Position numbers and translations under genes: made by a program. 64,000 nt of DNA from Chromatiaceae bacterium (lineage in GTDB: Bacteria; Pseudomonadota; Gammaproteobacteria; Chromatiales; Chromatiaceae): positions 1-64,000 of the forward strand of contig JAJDNF010000072.1 in NCBI GenBank assembly GCA_022340805.1, read 5' to 3'. Of this stretch, positions 1-12,348 are shown in pieces; position 1 is the first letter of the stretch, and each line of letters opens with the position of its first letter. A model generated the notes under the pieces. The model did not search any database, was not told the DNA's origin, and worked only from the letters and a program-made list of their open reading frames with translations.

Positions 1-8
1 GGCCATCC

Positions 9-117
9 GGTGCATTACGGCCTGCGCCTAATGCACCCCACGGCTTGCAGGAACAGCCACCGATCCAGCCCACACCATGCCTGTCCGTAGGGTGCAATGA
101 GCGACGCGAATTGCACC
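9..117. repeat. Two REP-like palindromes (9-38 and 91-117) related to the repeats at 29.3-29.5 kb
   Basis: GGTGCATTAcggcctgcgccTAATGCACC and GGTGCAATgagcgacgcgaATTGCACC; the same core recurs at 29297-29326 and 29440-29470. Confidence 0.65.
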
Positions 118-202
118 AAGTCCGCCATTATCCTGAATACGACATGACGGCCTATCCTGCACGGCACCCAGGCGATTCACCGGCAGGCCGCTGCGCGCCG
201 GC

Positions 203-1505
<1,303 letters not shown>

Positions 1506-1613
1506 TCAGTATGTCGTTAGCGGGCGATGGTAACACCGCAGCGCCGCGACTGACGCAGCACCGGGCAGAATGAACCCGCCCCGCAGGTCCGTGTGGACCC
1601 GCCGATCACGCGC

Positions 1614-2756
1614 TCACAGCCCCATCTTTTCGAAGAAGCCCTTTACGCTGTCGACCCAGGAATGTGCGTTCGGACTGTGTTGACGCCCGCCGCCCTGCAA
1701 CGACTCATCCAGCTGGCGCAGCAGCCCACGCTGCTGCTCGGTGAGCTTCACCGGGGTCTCGACCACGACACGGCAGATCAGGTCACCCTGCGGCCCGCCC
1801 CTTACCGGCTTCACGCCCTTGCCTCGCATGCGGAACATCTTGCCGGTCTGGGTGCCCTCCGGAATCCGGAGCTTGACCTTGCCGCCTAGCGTCGGCACCT
1901 CCAGTTCGCCACCGAGCGCCGCAGTGGTGAAGGCGATCGGCACCTCGCAATACAGGTGACTGTCGTCACGGCTGAAGATCGGGTGTTCGCGAACATGCAC
2001 CTGGACATACAGATCGCCGGCCGGACCACCGCTGTCGCTGGCCTCGCCCTCGCCGGCCAGGCGAATCCGGTCGCCGGTGTCGACGCCCGGCGGCACCTTG
2101 ACCGAAAGGGTCTTGGTCTCCTGGACACGCCCCTGGCCACGGCAGGCGCCGCAGGGGTCTTCGATCACCGAGCCACGGCCATGACAGGTCGGGCAGGCCT
2201 GTTGCACCGAGAAGAAGCCCTGCTGCATGCGTACCTGACCGGCACCATGACAGGTCGAACAGGTCTTCGGCGAGGTTCCCTTCTTGGCCCCTGAGCCGCC
2301 GCAACTGTCGCACATTGCCCAGGTCGGCACCTTGATCTTGACGCTGGTGCCGGCCACCGCGTCCTCGAGACTAAGATCCAGGTTATAGCGCAGGTCGGCG
2401 CCGCGCTGCACACGTGCACCGCCGGCGCCGCGCGCGCCGCCGAAGATGTCACCGAACACATCGCCGAAGATATCGCTGAAGCTCGCCCCGCCTCCGCCGA
2501 ATCCGCGTCCGCCACCCATCGAGGGATCAACACCGGCGTGCCCGAACTGGTCGTAGGCGGCACGCTTCTGCGCGTCCGACAACACCTCGTAGGCCTCCTT
2601 GGCCTGCTTGAAGGTCTTCTCCGCCTCACCCGCCTGTTCCCCGGTGTTGCGGTCTGGATGGTGTTTCATCGCCAGCCGGCGATAGGCCTTCTTGATCTCG
2701 GCCTCGCTGGCATTTTTCGCCACGCCGAGGACTTCGTAGTAATCGCGCTTAGACAT
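1614..2756 (-). CDS. dnaJ: Chaperone DnaJ
   Basis: [18 protein letters not shown]-domain with HPD, G/F region, four CxxCxGxG zinc repeats; start placed at MSKRDYY rather than the track's upstream Met. Confidence 0.97.
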   Translation of the reverse strand: MSKRDYYEVLGVAKNASEAEIKKAYRRLAMKHHPDRNTGEQAGEAEKTFKQAKEAYEVLSDAQKRAAYDQFGHAGVDPSMGGGRGFGGGGASFSDIFGDVFGDIFGGARGAGGARVQRGADLRYNLDLSLEDAVAGTSVKIKVPTWAMCDSCGGSGAKKGTSPKTCSTCHGAGQVRMQQGFFSVQQACPTCHGRGSVIEDPCGACRGQGRVQETKTLSVKVPPGVDTGDRIRLAGEGEASDSGGPAGDLYVQVHVREHPIFSRDDSHLYCEVPIAFTTAALGGELEVPTLGGKVKLRIPEGTQTGKMFRMRGKGVKPVRGGPQGDLICRVVVETPVKLTEQQRGLLRQLDESLQGGGRQHSPNAHSWVDSVKGFFEKMGL

Positions 2757-2835
2757 CAGACTTCCCAAAATGGAAAACCGCCAAAGACGCAAAGGACGTG
2801 AAGTTGTTCACTTACGCCCCGCGACCCCGGCGGCT

Positions 2836-2855
2836 CGGGAGGACCTTTCCTCCCG
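2836..2855. other. Intergenic hairpin between dnaK and dnaJ
   Basis: cgggaggacctttcctcccg inverted repeat; no U-tract. Confidence 0.4.
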
Positions 2856-2928
2856 ATGACAATCGCCACTCGGCAACCGCGACGACCTGCCGGCGGGCAG
2901 TTCGTCGCGGCCGCTGTGGTTATGCTTT

Positions 2929-4884
2929 TTACTTACCGTCTTTGACCTCTTCGAACTCGGCATCGACGACGTCGTCATCGGCCTTGCCCGACTCGGCACC
3001 GGCCGACCCGGCAGCCCCGGCAGCACCGGCGGCGCCTGCCGCCCCCGCGGCCTCACCACCGCCCTGCTGCGCGTACATGCGCTCGGCCATCTTGCCGGAT
3101 GCCTCGGCCAGGGCCTTGGTCTTGGCCTCGATGGCGTCCTTGTCGGAACCCTTCATGGCCTCTTCGAGTTCGGCAATCGCCTTCTCGATCGCCTCTTTCT
3201 CACCGGCCTCGAGCTTGTCGTCGCCCATCTCCTGCATCGACTTGCGGGTCGCGTGGATCATGCCGTCCGCCTGGTTGCGCGCATTGACCACCTCGTGGAA
3301 CTTCTTGTCCTCGTCGGCATGCGCCTCAGCGTCCTTCACCATCTTTTCGATCTCGTCTTCCGAGAGACCGGAAGAGGCGGTGATGCGGATCGAGGTGTGC
3401 TTGCCGGTCGCCTTGTCCTTGGCCGATACGTGCAGGATACCGTTCGCGTCGATGTCGAAGCTGACCTCGATCTGCGGTACACCGCGTGGCGCCGGCGGGA
3501 TGTCGCCGAGGTCGAAGCGTCCCAGCGACTTGTTGGCCGAGGCCTGCTCACGCTCACCCTGGAGTACGTGGACGGTGACCGCGGTCTGGTTGTCGTCCGC
3601 GGTCGAGAACGTCTGCGAGGCATTGGTCGGGATCGTGGTGTTCTTCTCGATCAGCTTGGTCATCACGCCGCCCAGGGTCTCGATGCCCAGCGACAGCGGG
3701 GTCACGTCGAGCAGCAGCACGTCCTTGACCTGGCCACCGAGCACGCCGCCCTGGATGGCTGCGCCGACCGCGACCGCCTCATCCGGGTTGACGTCCTTGC
3801 GCGGTGCCTTGCCGAAGAACTTCTCGACCAGCTCCTGCACCTTGGGCATGCGCGTCTGGCCGCCGACCAGGATCACGTCGTCGATGTCCGAGGCCGATAC
3901 GCCGGCGTCTTTCATCGCGATCTTGCACGGCTCCAGGGTACGCTGCACCAGCTCGTCGACCAGCGACTCGAGCTTGGCCCGGGTCAGCTTGATGTTCATG
4001 TGCTTCGGACCGCTCGCATCGGCCGTGATGTACGGAAGATTGATGTCGGTCTGCTGGCTGCTCGACAGCTCGATCTTGGCCTTCTCGGCCGATTCCTTCA
4101 GGCGCTGCAGCGCCAGCGGGTCCTTCTTCAGATCGACGCCCTGGTCCTTCTTGAATTCGGACACCAGGAAATCGATGATCCGCATATCGAAGTCTTCGCC
4201 GCCGAGGAAGGTGTCACCATTGGTCGACAGCACCTCGAACTGGTGCTCACCGTCCACCTCGGCGACCTCGATGATCGATACGTCGAAGGTGCCGCCACCC
4301 AGGTCGTACACGGCCAGCTTCTTGTCGCCCTTGGACTTGTCCAGACCATAGGCGAGCGCCGCCGCGGTCGGCTCGTTGATGATGCGCTTGACGTCCAGGC
4401 CGGCAATGCGTCCGGCATCCTTGGTCGCCTGGCGCTGCGAATCGTTGAAGTAGGCCGGCACAGTGATTACCGCCTCGGTGACCGTCTCACCCAGGTAATC
4501 CTCTGCGGTCTTCTTCATCTTCTGCAGCACCTTGGCCGAGATCTCCGGCGGCGCCATCTTGGTGCCGTTCACCTCGACCCAGGCGTCGCCGTTGTCCGCC
4601 TTGACGATCTTGTACGGCACCATGTCGATGTCCTTGTCAACGACCTTGTCGCCGAAACGGCGGCCGATCAGGCGCTTGATCGCGTACAGGGTGTTGTGCG
4701 GATTGGTCACCGCCTGGCGCTTGGCGCTCTGCCCGACCAGTACCTCGCCATCGCTGGTATAGGCGATGATCGACGGCGTGGTGCGATCGCCCTCGCTGTT
4801 CTCGATGACCTTGGCCTTGCCGCCTTCCATGACCGCAACACACGAGTTGGTGGTGCCGAGGTCGATACCGATGATCTTGCCCAT
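2929..4884 (-). CDS. dnaK: Chaperone DnaK (Hsp70)
   Basis: [22 protein letters not shown], typical Hsp70 motifs, C-terminal [13 protein letters not shown]. Confidence 0.98.
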   Translation of the reverse strand: MGKIIGIDLGTTNSCVAVMEGGKAKVIENSEGDRTTPSIIAYTSDGEVLVGQSAKRQAVTNPHNTLYAIKRLIGRRFGDKVVDKDIDMVPYKIVKADNGDAWVEVNGTKMAPPEISAKVLQKMKKTAEDYLGETVTEAVITVPAYFNDSQRQATKDAGRIAGLDVKRIINEPTAAALAYGLDKSKGDKKLAVYDLGGGTFDVSIIEVAEVDGEHQFEVLSTNGDTFLGGEDFDMRIIDFLVSEFKKDQGVDLKKDPLALQRLKESAEKAKIELSSSQQTDINLPYITADASGPKHMNIKLTRAKLESLVDELVQRTLEPCKIAMKDAGVSASDIDDVILVGGQTRMPKVQELVEKFFGKAPRKDVNPDEAVAVGAAIQGGVLGGQVKDVLLLDVTPLSLGIETLGGVMTKLIEKNTTIPTNASQTFSTADDNQTAVTVHVLQGEREQASANKSLGRFDLGDIPPAPRGVPQIEVSFDIDANGILHVSAKDKATGKHTSIRITASSGLSEDEIEKMVKDAEAHADEDKKFHEVVNARNQADGMIHATRKSMQEMGDDKLEAGEKEAIEKAIAELEEAMKGSDKDAIEAKTKALAEASGKMAERMYAQQGGGEAAGAAGAAGAAGAAGSAGAESGKADDDVVDAEFEEVKDGK

Positions 4885-4928
4885 GATGATTAATCTCCGA
4901 TTCAGGAATTCTTTGGAAGCTGTTGCCC

Positions 4929-4956
4929 AGATAGGGCTTTTTTTTGCATTTTCAAG
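4929..4956 (-). promoter_or_regulatory. Candidate sigma32 (RpoH) promoter of dnaK
   Basis: Minus strand CTTGAAA-N13-CCCTATCT, close to CTTGAAA-N(11-16)-CCCCATNT, ~45-70 nt upstream of the dnaK ATG. Confidence 0.75.
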
Positions 4957-4972
4957 ACAGTTGGCGAATCTT

Positions 4973-5584
4973 TCACGGCCCCGGGTTGGCTGCCTGTGAG
5001 ACCAGGACCATCGCCGGGCGCACCAGCCGGCCGTTCAGCGTGTAGCCCTTCTGCACCACCGCCACGACCGTGTTCGGCGGCACGTCGGCACGCGGCTGCA
5101 TCGACATCGCCTGGTGGAACTCCGGGTTGAACGGCTGGTTGATCGGGTCGATCTGCTCGACACCGAACTTGGCCATCGCGTCGCCGAGCATCTTCAGCGT
5201 GAGTTCGGTGCCCTCGCGCAGCTTGTTTACGTCTGCAGCCGGGTCCTGGGCCGCATTGTGGCCGAGCTCGAGGCTGTCCCGGACGCCGAGCAGTTCGGCG
5301 ACGAACTTGTCCAGCGCGAACTTGTGCGCATTCTCCAGGTCGCGGGCATGGCGCTTCTTCAGGTTGTCGAGCTCGGCATGTGCGCGCACCATCTGCTGGA
5401 AGTGCTCATCGGCCTTGGCGCGCGCCTGTTCCAACAGCTTGCTCAGGTCGCCCGCCGAGTGCTCGGCGATCCCGCTGTCGACCTCCATCTCGGCGGCGCC
5501 CTCTTCGAAGGTCGCCGCGTCGGCGCCTGCGTTGACCTCTTCCCGTTCGTTCTGCCGCGCAGACGGATCCTGCTGTTCAGTCAT
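4973..5584 (-). CDS. grpE: Nucleotide exchange factor GrpE
   Basis: GrpE coiled coil and C-terminal [17 protein letters not shown]; between hrcA and dnaK. Confidence 0.95.
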   Translation of the reverse strand: MTEQQDPSARQNEREEVNAGADAATFEEGAAEMEVDSGIAEHSAGDLSKLLEQARAKADEHFQQMVRAHAELDNLKKRHARDLENAHKFALDKFVAELLGVRDSLELGHNAAQDPAADVNKLREGTELTLKMLGDAMAKFGVEQIDPINQPFNPEFHQAMSMQPRADVPPNTVVAVVQKGYTLNGRLVRPAMVLVSQAANPGP

Positions 5585-5663
5585 CAAAACCTCGCACAAG
5601 CCTTTGAATTGTGGATATTTAATCCCGTCAGGAACATTCCGTTCCCGGGTGCTTTGCGAGCCT

Positions 5664-5691
5664 ATATGGGGGCGCCTGCAGGGATTACAAG
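5664..5691 (-). promoter_or_regulatory. Candidate sigma32 (RpoH) promoter of grpE
   Basis: Minus strand CTTGTAA-N13-CCCCATAT in the hrcA-grpE intergenic region. Confidence 0.75.
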
Positions 5692-5717
5692 CGCACAGCG
5701 TGCAAATCGCGGCGGAA

Positions 5718-6779
5718 TCAGCGCGAGGCCAGTGCGCTGCCCAGGATCTTCGCGGTGATGTCGACGATCGGGATGACCCGGTCGTAGGCGATCCGGGTCG
5801 GACCGATTACACCGAGCACCCCGACCACCTCCGAGTCGATCTCGTAGGGCGCGGTGATCACCGAGCAGTCCTTGAGCGTGCTGTAGCCGGACTCCTCGCC
5901 GATGAAGATCTGAACCCCGTCGGCCTCGAGGCTGCGGTCGAGCAGATGCAGGATCTCCTGCTTCTCGGTGAAGGCATTGAACAGCGACCTCAGGCTGTCC
6001 ATCTGGGCCAGCTCATCGAAGTCCATCAGGTTGGTCTGACCCGCGACCACGAAGTCGCCGAGCTCGTCCGAACCCGGGTCCTCCACGCCGAAGGCTGCGC
6101 TGGCAACCTCCAGGGCCTGCACCATCAGCGCGTCCAGGTGGCGCCTGGTCTCCTGCATCTCGCGCACGACCAGCCGGCGGATACCCGCCAGGTCGTTGCC
6201 GGCGTAGTGACCCGTGATGTAGTTGCTGAGCTGCTCGAGTTCGCTGCGGTTGAACACCCGCGAGGTCTCGATGATGCGGTTGTAGACCTCGCCCGCCGAG
6301 GTCACGATCACGGTCAGCACGCGCACGTCCGACAACGGCACGAATTCGATCTGCTTGACCCTGACCTGGTTATGCTTGGGTACCATCACCACGCCGGCCA
6401 GGTGGGTGAGATTCGACAGCAGGCGCGAGGCCGAGTCGACCAGGCCCGACGCGGCGCCGCGCGTATCCAGCTGCCGTTCCAGCTGGCGCAGCATGGTCTT
6501 GTCGAGCGGCTTGAGCGACAACAGCGAATCGACAAAAAGCCGGTACCCGGACACCGTCGGTATCCGCCCGGCCGAGGTGTGCGGCGAGGCGACGAACCCC
6601 AGGTCCTCCAGGTCGGCCATCACGTTGCGGATGGTCGCCGGGCTCAGGTCCAGGCCGGCATCCTTGGCCAGGGTGCGCGATCCGACCGGCTGACCGTCGC
6701 GGATATAGCGCTCGATCAACACCTTCAGGAAGTGCTGCGCACGCTCGCTGATCGCTTTATCGAGGCTGCTCGCCGTCAC
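5718..6779 (-). CDS. hrcA: Heat-inducible transcription repressor HrcA
   Basis: N-terminal winged helix (RYIRDGQPVGSRTLAKDAGLDLSPATIRNVMADLEDLGFV..PHTSAGRIPT), synteny with grpE-dnaK-dnaJ. Confidence 0.95.
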   Translation of the reverse strand: MTASSLDKAISERAQHFLKVLIERYIRDGQPVGSRTLAKDAGLDLSPATIRNVMADLEDLGFVASPHTSAGRIPTVSGYRLFVDSLLSLKPLDKTMLRQLERQLDTRGAASGLVDSASRLLSNLTHLAGVVMVPKHNQVRVKQIEFVPLSDVRVLTVIVTSAGEVYNRIIETSRVFNRSELEQLSNYITGHYAGNDLAGIRRLVVREMQETRRHLDALMVQALEVASAAFGVEDPGSDELGDFVVAGQTNLMDFDELAQMDSLRSLFNAFTEKQEILHLLDRSLEADGVQIFIGEESGYSTLKDCSVITAPYEIDSEVVGVLGVIGPTRIAYDRVIPIVDITAKILGSALASR

Positions 6780-6848
6780 TTGTTGCTACCGCCGGTTCCA
6801 AGGCCTGTACACAGAGTAGACCCTAGGCCAGGCTCAGGGTTCGAATTG

Positions 6849-6878
6849 ATTATGTGGAGGCAGTTTTTGGGGTGTCAA
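6849..6878 (-). promoter_or_regulatory. Candidate sigma70 promoter of hrcA
   Basis: Minus strand TTGACA-N18-CATAAT. Confidence 0.5.
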
Positions 6879-6965
6879 GGAAGCCTTCCGCGGCGCCCTT
6901 GGCGCCTGCGGTGACGCGTGCTAGTTTGCGGGCTGACCCCGGAACCGGCGAAACAGCAGAAAATC

Positions 6966-7847
6966 GTGAATTCAGCGGCCACCCCCTTTCGGCGTATCGC
7001 GGTGATTGCCAAGCCGGACGCCGCCGGACACCTGAAATCGACCCTGCACAAGCTGCGCGAGGTCCTTGATCGGCGCGGCCTGAGCATGCTGCCGGACCCG
7101 CGCACTGCCAGCCTGCTAGACCAGGGACAGGGAATCCCGATCGAGGACCTGGCCTGCAGCTGCGACCTGGCGGTGGTGGTCGGAGGCGACGGCACCCTGC
7201 TCAGCGCGGCACGCCAGATGGCCGACCGCAGTGTCCCGTTGCTCGGCGTGAACCTCGGTCGCCTGGGATTCCTGGTCGACGTGAACCCAAGCGACATCGG
7301 CGAGACCCTGTCGGCCGTGCTCGACGGCCACTATCACGAAGAGCAACGCTTCCTGCTCAGCGCGCAGATCGGCAAGCAGCCGCCCACCCTGGCGTTCAAC
7401 GATGTCGTCCTGCACAAGTGGAACATCGCCCGCATGATCGAGTTCGAGACCTGGATCGGCGGGCGCTTCATCTATACCCAGCGCTCCGACGGCCTGATCG
7501 TCTCCACCCCGACCGGTTCGACCGCCTACGCGCTGTCCGGTGGCGGCCCGCTGTTGACCCCGGGCCTGGATGCCATCGCGCTGGTGCCGATCTGTCCGCA
7601 CACCTTGAGTAACCGGCCGATCGTCGTGCGAGCCGACAGCGAGATCGAGATATCGGTATGCGGGCACACCGACCCGAAGGACGTTCGTATCACCTGCGAT
7701 GGCGCGACCAGCCTGACGATCGACGACGGCGACAAGCTGAACATCTGCCGGCACCCGACGCGGGTGCGCCTGCTGCACCCGGTCGGTCACGACCATTTCG
7801 AGGTGTTGCGTGCCAAACTCGGCTGGGGCGAACTGCCGAAGAACTGA
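6966..7847 (+). CDS. nadK: NAD kinase
   Basis: VVVGGDGTLLSAARQ GGDG motif and SPTGSTAYALSGGGPLL; GTG start proposed at 6966 (track ORF opens at 6918). Confidence 0.93.
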   Translation: MNSAATPFRRIAVIAKPDAAGHLKSTLHKLREVLDRRGLSMLPDPRTASLLDQGQGIPIEDLACSCDLAVVVGGDGTLLSAARQMADRSVPLLGVNLGRLGFLVDVNPSDIGETLSAVLDGHYHEEQRFLLSAQIGKQPPTLAFNDVVLHKWNIARMIEFETWIGGRFIYTQRSDGLIVSTPTGSTAYALSGGGPLLTPGLDAIALVPICPHTLSNRPIVVRADSEIEISVCGHTDPKDVRITCDGATSLTIDDGDKLNICRHPTRVRLLHPVGHDHFEVLRAKLGWGELPKN

Positions 7848-7915
7848 GCCGGACCGATCGTGCGTTGCCCCTCGACCATCCCACCACCCCACAGCACAGC
7901 CACTGGGTGTACTGC

Positions 7916-9595
7916 ATGTTGAGCCGTATTACCGTTAGCAACCTGGTCATCGTGCGCAGCCTGGACCTGGCGCTGCGACCGGGCATGACCGCGCTGACCG
8001 GCGAGACCGGCGCCGGCAAGTCGATCCTGATCGACGCGCTGGGTCTCGCGCTCGGCGACAAGGCCGACAACGGCATGATCCGTGCCGGCGCGGACAAGGC
8101 CGAGGTCAGCGTCAGCTTCGAACTGCACGACGATTCGCCGGCGCACGAGTGGCTGGCCCAGCACGATCTAGCCGCCGACGGTGACTGCCTGCTGCGCCGC
8201 GTGCTGGTGCGTGACGGGCGCAGCCGCGCCTACATCAACGGCATTGCCTCGCCACAGGGCCTGCTGCGCGAACTCGGCGAACTGCTGATCGACATCCATG
8301 GTCAGCATGCCCACCAATCGCTGCTGCGACCGGCCGCGCAGCGCCAGTTGCTGGACGAGTTTGCCGGGCTGCGTGACGCTGTACGCGAGGTCGCGCAGCT
8401 GTTCCAGGCATGGCGCCGGTCGCAGGACGAGTGCGCGGCCCTCAGACAGGCCGGCGAGGATCGCGCCAACCGTCTGGACTACCTGAGCTTCCAGATCAGC
8501 GAACTGGATGGACTGGCCTGCGAACCCGATGCGCTGCACGAACTGGAGGCCGAACACGCACGCCTGGCGCATGCCGAACGCCTGCTCGGTGAAAGCAGCG
8601 CCGTGCTGGCGCTGCTGAGCGACGCAGAGCCCTCTCTGCAGCAGTCGCTGAACCACGCCACGCATGTGCTGGCCGAATTGAGTGAACTCGACCCCGGCCT
8701 GGGCGAGGTGCGCGAACTGCTCGAGAGCGCCGGCATACAGCTCGACGAGGCGGCTGCGGCCTTGCGCCACTACCAGGACCGGGTCGAGCTGGACCCGCAG
8801 CGCCTGCAACAGGTCGACGGGCAGCTTGCCCGTCTGCACGATGCCGCGCGCAAGCACCGGGTGAAGCCCGAGGCGCTTGCGGACCTGCTCGCCGGCCTGC
8901 GCGCCGAGGCGGAACAGCTCGAGAATGCGGACAGCAGCCTGCTCAGACTGCAGCGCGCCACGCAGGAGCGCGAGGCGGCCTACCTGGACGCGGCGCGGCG
9001 GCTCAGCGGTGCGCGCAGCGAGGCCGCGCAGACGCTGTCACACCGGGTCACCGAGAGCATGCAGCAACTCGGCATGCGTGGCGGCAGTTTCCGCGTAGCC
9101 TGTGATGCCGAGCCGGACAAGGCGACCGCGCATGGTCTCGACCGGGTCAGCTACCGGGTGGCCACCAATCCGGGCCAGCCCGAGGCGGCGCTGGGCGATG
9201 TCGCGTCGGGCGGCGAATTGTCGCGCATCAGCCTGGCGATTCAGGTCGCCACCGCCAACTGCGGCAGCGTAGCGACGCTGATCTTCGACGAGGTCGACGT
9301 CGGCATCGGCGGCGCCGTGGCCGAGATCGTCGGCCAGCTGCTGCGCCGTCTCGGCGTGGACCGCCAGGTGCTGTGCGTCACCCACCTGCCGCAGGTCGCA
9401 TCGCAGGCACACCAGCAACTGCGCGTGCACAAGCTGACCGATGGCAAGACCACCGAGACCCGCATCGACACGCTCGACGAGCGCGCGCGGATCGACGAGA
9501 TCGCGCGCATGCTGGGCGGCGTGGATATCACCGAACAGACCCGGCGGCACGCCGACGAGATGATCCGTCTCGCGCAGAAGCTGTCGGCGTCGTAG
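7916..9595 (+). CDS. recN: DNA repair protein RecN
   Basis: MLSRITVSNLVIVRSLDLALRPGMTALTGETGAGKSILIDALGLALG Walker A, C-terminal signature and DEVDVGIGG Walker B. Confidence 0.95.
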   Translation: MLSRITVSNLVIVRSLDLALRPGMTALTGETGAGKSILIDALGLALGDKADNGMIRAGADKAEVSVSFELHDDSPAHEWLAQHDLAADGDCLLRRVLVRDGRSRAYINGIASPQGLLRELGELLIDIHGQHAHQSLLRPAAQRQLLDEFAGLRDAVREVAQLFQAWRRSQDECAALRQAGEDRANRLDYLSFQISELDGLACEPDALHELEAEHARLAHAERLLGESSAVLALLSDAEPSLQQSLNHATHVLAELSELDPGLGEVRELLESAGIQLDEAAAALRHYQDRVELDPQRLQQVDGQLARLHDAARKHRVKPEALADLLAGLRAEAEQLENADSSLLRLQRATQEREAAYLDAARRLSGARSEAAQTLSHRVTESMQQLGMRGGSFRVACDAEPDKATAHGLDRVSYRVATNPGQPEAALGDVASGGELSRISLAIQVATANCGSVATLIFDEVDVGIGGAVAEIVGQLLRRLGVDRQVLCVTHLPQVASQAHQQLRVHKLTDGKTTETRIDTLDERARIDEIARMLGGVDITEQTRRHADEMIRLAQKLSAS

Positions 9596-9605
9596 CGCTG
9601 GCGCC

Positions 9606-12269
9606 ATGTCGCACCCGTCACCGGCGCCCGCCATGCCATCCCAGAAGCCCGAGATCCTCGCCCCTGCCGGCGGCCGGGCACAGCTCGACGCCGCGGTCTG
9701 GGCCGGTGCCGACGCGGTGTACTTCGGCCTCGACAGCGGTCTGAACGCGCGCGTGCGCGCGACCTCGTTCCACGCCGACGAGTTGGCATCGACCATGGAC
9801 TACCTGCACGAGCGCGGCGTGCGCGGCTACCTCACGCTGAACACGCTGGTGTTCGACGAGGAGCTGCAGCGCGCCGAACAGCTCGTGCGGATGGCCGCGC
9901 TGGCCGGCGTCGACGCGCTAATCGTGCAGGACCTCGGCCTGGTGCAATTGGCGCACGCGGTCGCGCCCGCGCTGCCGATCCATGCCAGCACCCAGATGTC
10001 GATCACCGACGGCGGCGGGGCGGCCCTTGCGCGTGACCTGGGTGTCAGCCGCGTGGTGATCGGCAGAGAGCTGTCGACCGACGAGATTGCACGCGTGGTA
10101 CGCGAAAGTGATGTCGAGATCGAGGCCTTCGTGCATGGCGCGCTGTGCGTGAGCTACAGCGGTCAGTGCTTCTCCAGCGAGGCCTGGGGTGGACGCTCGG
10201 CCAATCGTGGCCAGTGTGCGCAGGCCTGTCGTCTGCCCTACGGCCTTGTGGTCGACGGGGAGCTGCATGACCAGGGCGATCTCCGCTACCTGCTCTCGCC
10301 GCAGGACCTGATGGCCCTCGAGCAGCTACCGCGCCTGATCCGCGCCGGGATCCGCTCGTTCAAGATCGAGGGACGCCTCAAGGGACCGGAGTACGTGCTG
10401 ACCACGGTCAGCGCCTACCGCGCGGCTCTAGATCAGATCTGGGCCGAGCTGAGTGCCGGTCGTGAGGTAGCCGACACGCGCCGCCTCGACAGCGCGCAGC
10501 GCCGCCGCCTCGCCCAGGTCTTCTCGCGCGGCCAGCACGCCGACGCCGACGGCCTGACACCCGGCTTCCTCGACGGCCCCGGACACCAGTCGCTGGTGAT
10601 AGGGCGCAGCCCGCGCCACCGCGGCGTGTTCGTCGGCACGGTCAGCGAGACCGGCGGACGCGGCATCCGCACGCGCCTGCAGGGTCCGGTGAGGCGCGGC
10701 GACGGACTGGTGTTCGACCGCGGCCGCCCGGAAGAGCGCGAGGTCGGCGGCAATCTGTATCAGATCGTCGATTCACGGGGCGAATCGCCCGACGGCGAGG
10801 TCGACCGGGGCCAGGTCGAACTGATGTTCGGGCCGGACTTCGCGCACCGCCAGGTCCATGTCGGCGACCTGATCTGGCGCACCCGTGACAGCTCTCAGGA
10901 CGGCGGCACACGACTCGACCCTGCACTCGCGGCGCGCCAGGTGATGCTCGATGTGGATGTGTCCGGTGGTCGCGGGACGACACTGCTCGTCACCCTGCGC
11001 GATCACGACGGACATGCGGTGAGTGTCGAGAGTGCATCGACGCTCGAGCCAGCCACCGGCGCCCCGCTCGACGCGGCCAAGATCCGCAAGGCGATCGGCC
11101 AGTTCGGCGATACACCGTTTGCGATCGACAGTCTCAGCGTTGCGCTCGACCAGGCCGACGGCGGGCTATTCCTGCCGCTGGGTGAGGTCAAGGCGGCAAG
11201 GCGCGCAGCGGTCGAGCAGCTGCTGGCCGCGCGCCGCGCCCATCGGCGCGCACAGGGACTCGCCGGCGACAGCGTCCTGCCCCGCCTGCTGCCGACGCCC
11301 GCACCGCCGGCGACCCGGCGGGCGGCGACGATCAGCCTGCTGTGTCGCAGCAGCGCACAGGTCGAGGCCGCACTGGCGATCGATGGCATCGGCGAGATCG
11401 TCCTCGACTTTCTCGAGGTGCACGGCCTGAAAGAGGCATGCCAATCGGTCCGCAGGGCCGGCCGGCGCCTGGTCGTGGCGACACCGCGGGTGTTCAAGCC
11501 CGGCGAGCAACGCCTGTGGCGTTATTACTGCCGACTGGCACCGGATGCGCTGCTGGTGCGTTCGGCCGGGCTGTTGTGGCAGCTACGCGAACTGGGCGGC
11601 CGTGGTGCGCTGCTCGATGACGGCGAAACGCGCATCCCCTCGGTGCACGGCGACTTCTCGCTGAACGCGGCCAACGTCCTGGGCGTGCGCCAGCTGTTGA
11701 ACCTTGGCCTGGAACGGCTGGCCGTGACGCATGACCTGAACGGCGCACAGATCGCCGCATTGGCGCGTGCCCTGCCGGACGAGCAGCGCGCACGCATCGA
11801 GGTGATCGCCCACCATCACCTGCCGATCTTCCACACCGAGTACTGTGTGTTCGCGCGCTTCCTGTCGAACGGCAACAGTTACCGCGACTGTGGTCGCCCG
11901 TGCGAGACCCACAGCCTGCATCTGCGCGACCCGAACGGCGCGGATCACCTGGTGCAGGCGGACATCGGCTGTCGCAACACGGTGTTCAATGCCGCGGCTC
12001 AGTCGGCCGGGCCGCTGCTCGCGGATCTGCACGGGTCGGGCATCACGCTATATCGGATCGAACTGGTCGACGAGCCGGCCCGGGAGGTCGCCGGGATCGT
12101 AGCGGCCTACCGTGCGGTCCTGGATGGCCGCGGCAGTCACCGGGAACTGTGGGCACAGCTGTCCCGGGTACCGGACGCCAACGGCCGGCCACAGGGCGTG
12201 GGCCTCGGCTCGCTGACGGTACGTCTGGAGACGCCGCGTGGGCGGCTGAAGAAACCGACCGCCCGCTAG
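9606..12269 (+). CDS. rlhA: Peptidase U32 family protein, RlhA/YegQ-like (23S rRNA hydroxylation)
   Basis: PEILAPAGGRAQLDAAVWAGADAVYFGL, SYSGQCFSSEAWGGRSANRGQCAQACRLPY, 887 aa two-part architecture. Confidence 0.82.
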   Translation: MSHPSPAPAMPSQKPEILAPAGGRAQLDAAVWAGADAVYFGLDSGLNARVRATSFHADELASTMDYLHERGVRGYLTLNTLVFDEELQRAEQLVRMAALAGVDALIVQDLGLVQLAHAVAPALPIHASTQMSITDGGGAALARDLGVSRVVIGRELSTDEIARVVRESDVEIEAFVHGALCVSYSGQCFSSEAWGGRSANRGQCAQACRLPYGLVVDGELHDQGDLRYLLSPQDLMALEQLPRLIRAGIRSFKIEGRLKGPEYVLTTVSAYRAALDQIWAELSAGREVADTRRLDSAQRRRLAQVFSRGQHADADGLTPGFLDGPGHQSLVIGRSPRHRGVFVGTVSETGGRGIRTRLQGPVRRGDGLVFDRGRPEEREVGGNLYQIVDSRGESPDGEVDRGQVELMFGPDFAHRQVHVGDLIWRTRDSSQDGGTRLDPALAARQVMLDVDVSGGRGTTLLVTLRDHDGHAVSVESASTLEPATGAPLDAAKIRKAIGQFGDTPFAIDSLSVALDQADGGLFLPLGEVKAARRAAVEQLLAARRAHRRAQGLAGDSVLPRLLPTPAPPATRRAATISLLCRSSAQVEAALAIDGIGEIVLDFLEVHGLKEACQSVRRAGRRLVVATPRVFKPGEQRLWRYYCRLAPDALLVRSAGLLWQLRELGGRGALLDDGETRIPSVHGDFSLNAANVLGVRQLLNLGLERLAVTHDLNGAQIAALARALPDEQRARIEVIAHHHLPIFHTEYCVFARFLSNGNSYRDCGRPCETHSLHLRDPNGADHLVQADIGCRNTVFNAAAQSAGPLLADLHGSGITLYRIELVDEPAREVAGIVAAYRAVLDGRGSHRELWAQLSRVPDANGRPQGVGLGSLTVRLETPRGRLKKPTAR

Positions 12270-12348
12270 CCTGCGGGTCAGGTGGCTGCCCGGCGCCATC
12301 CATCGCCACGGGCAGCCTCAGTGTATCGCGCAGGTCCGGGTTACCGGC

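Noticed and set aside
2772-2805. aaaccgccaaagacgcaaaggacgt stretch upstream of dnaJ as an interspersed repeat
   Set aside because: Resembles a type of sequence seen near genes in other genomes, but only one copy was noticed here, so not supportable from this window.
2798-4893. Large plus-strand ORFs (517 and 546 aa) antisense to dnaK
   Set aside because: Shadow ORFs of the strongly conserved dnaK coding sequence.
6780-6917. Possible CIRCE element before hrcA
   Set aside because: Only a weak half-site-like ctagcacgc (minus strand) is visible; no GAGTGCTAA partner at 9 bp.
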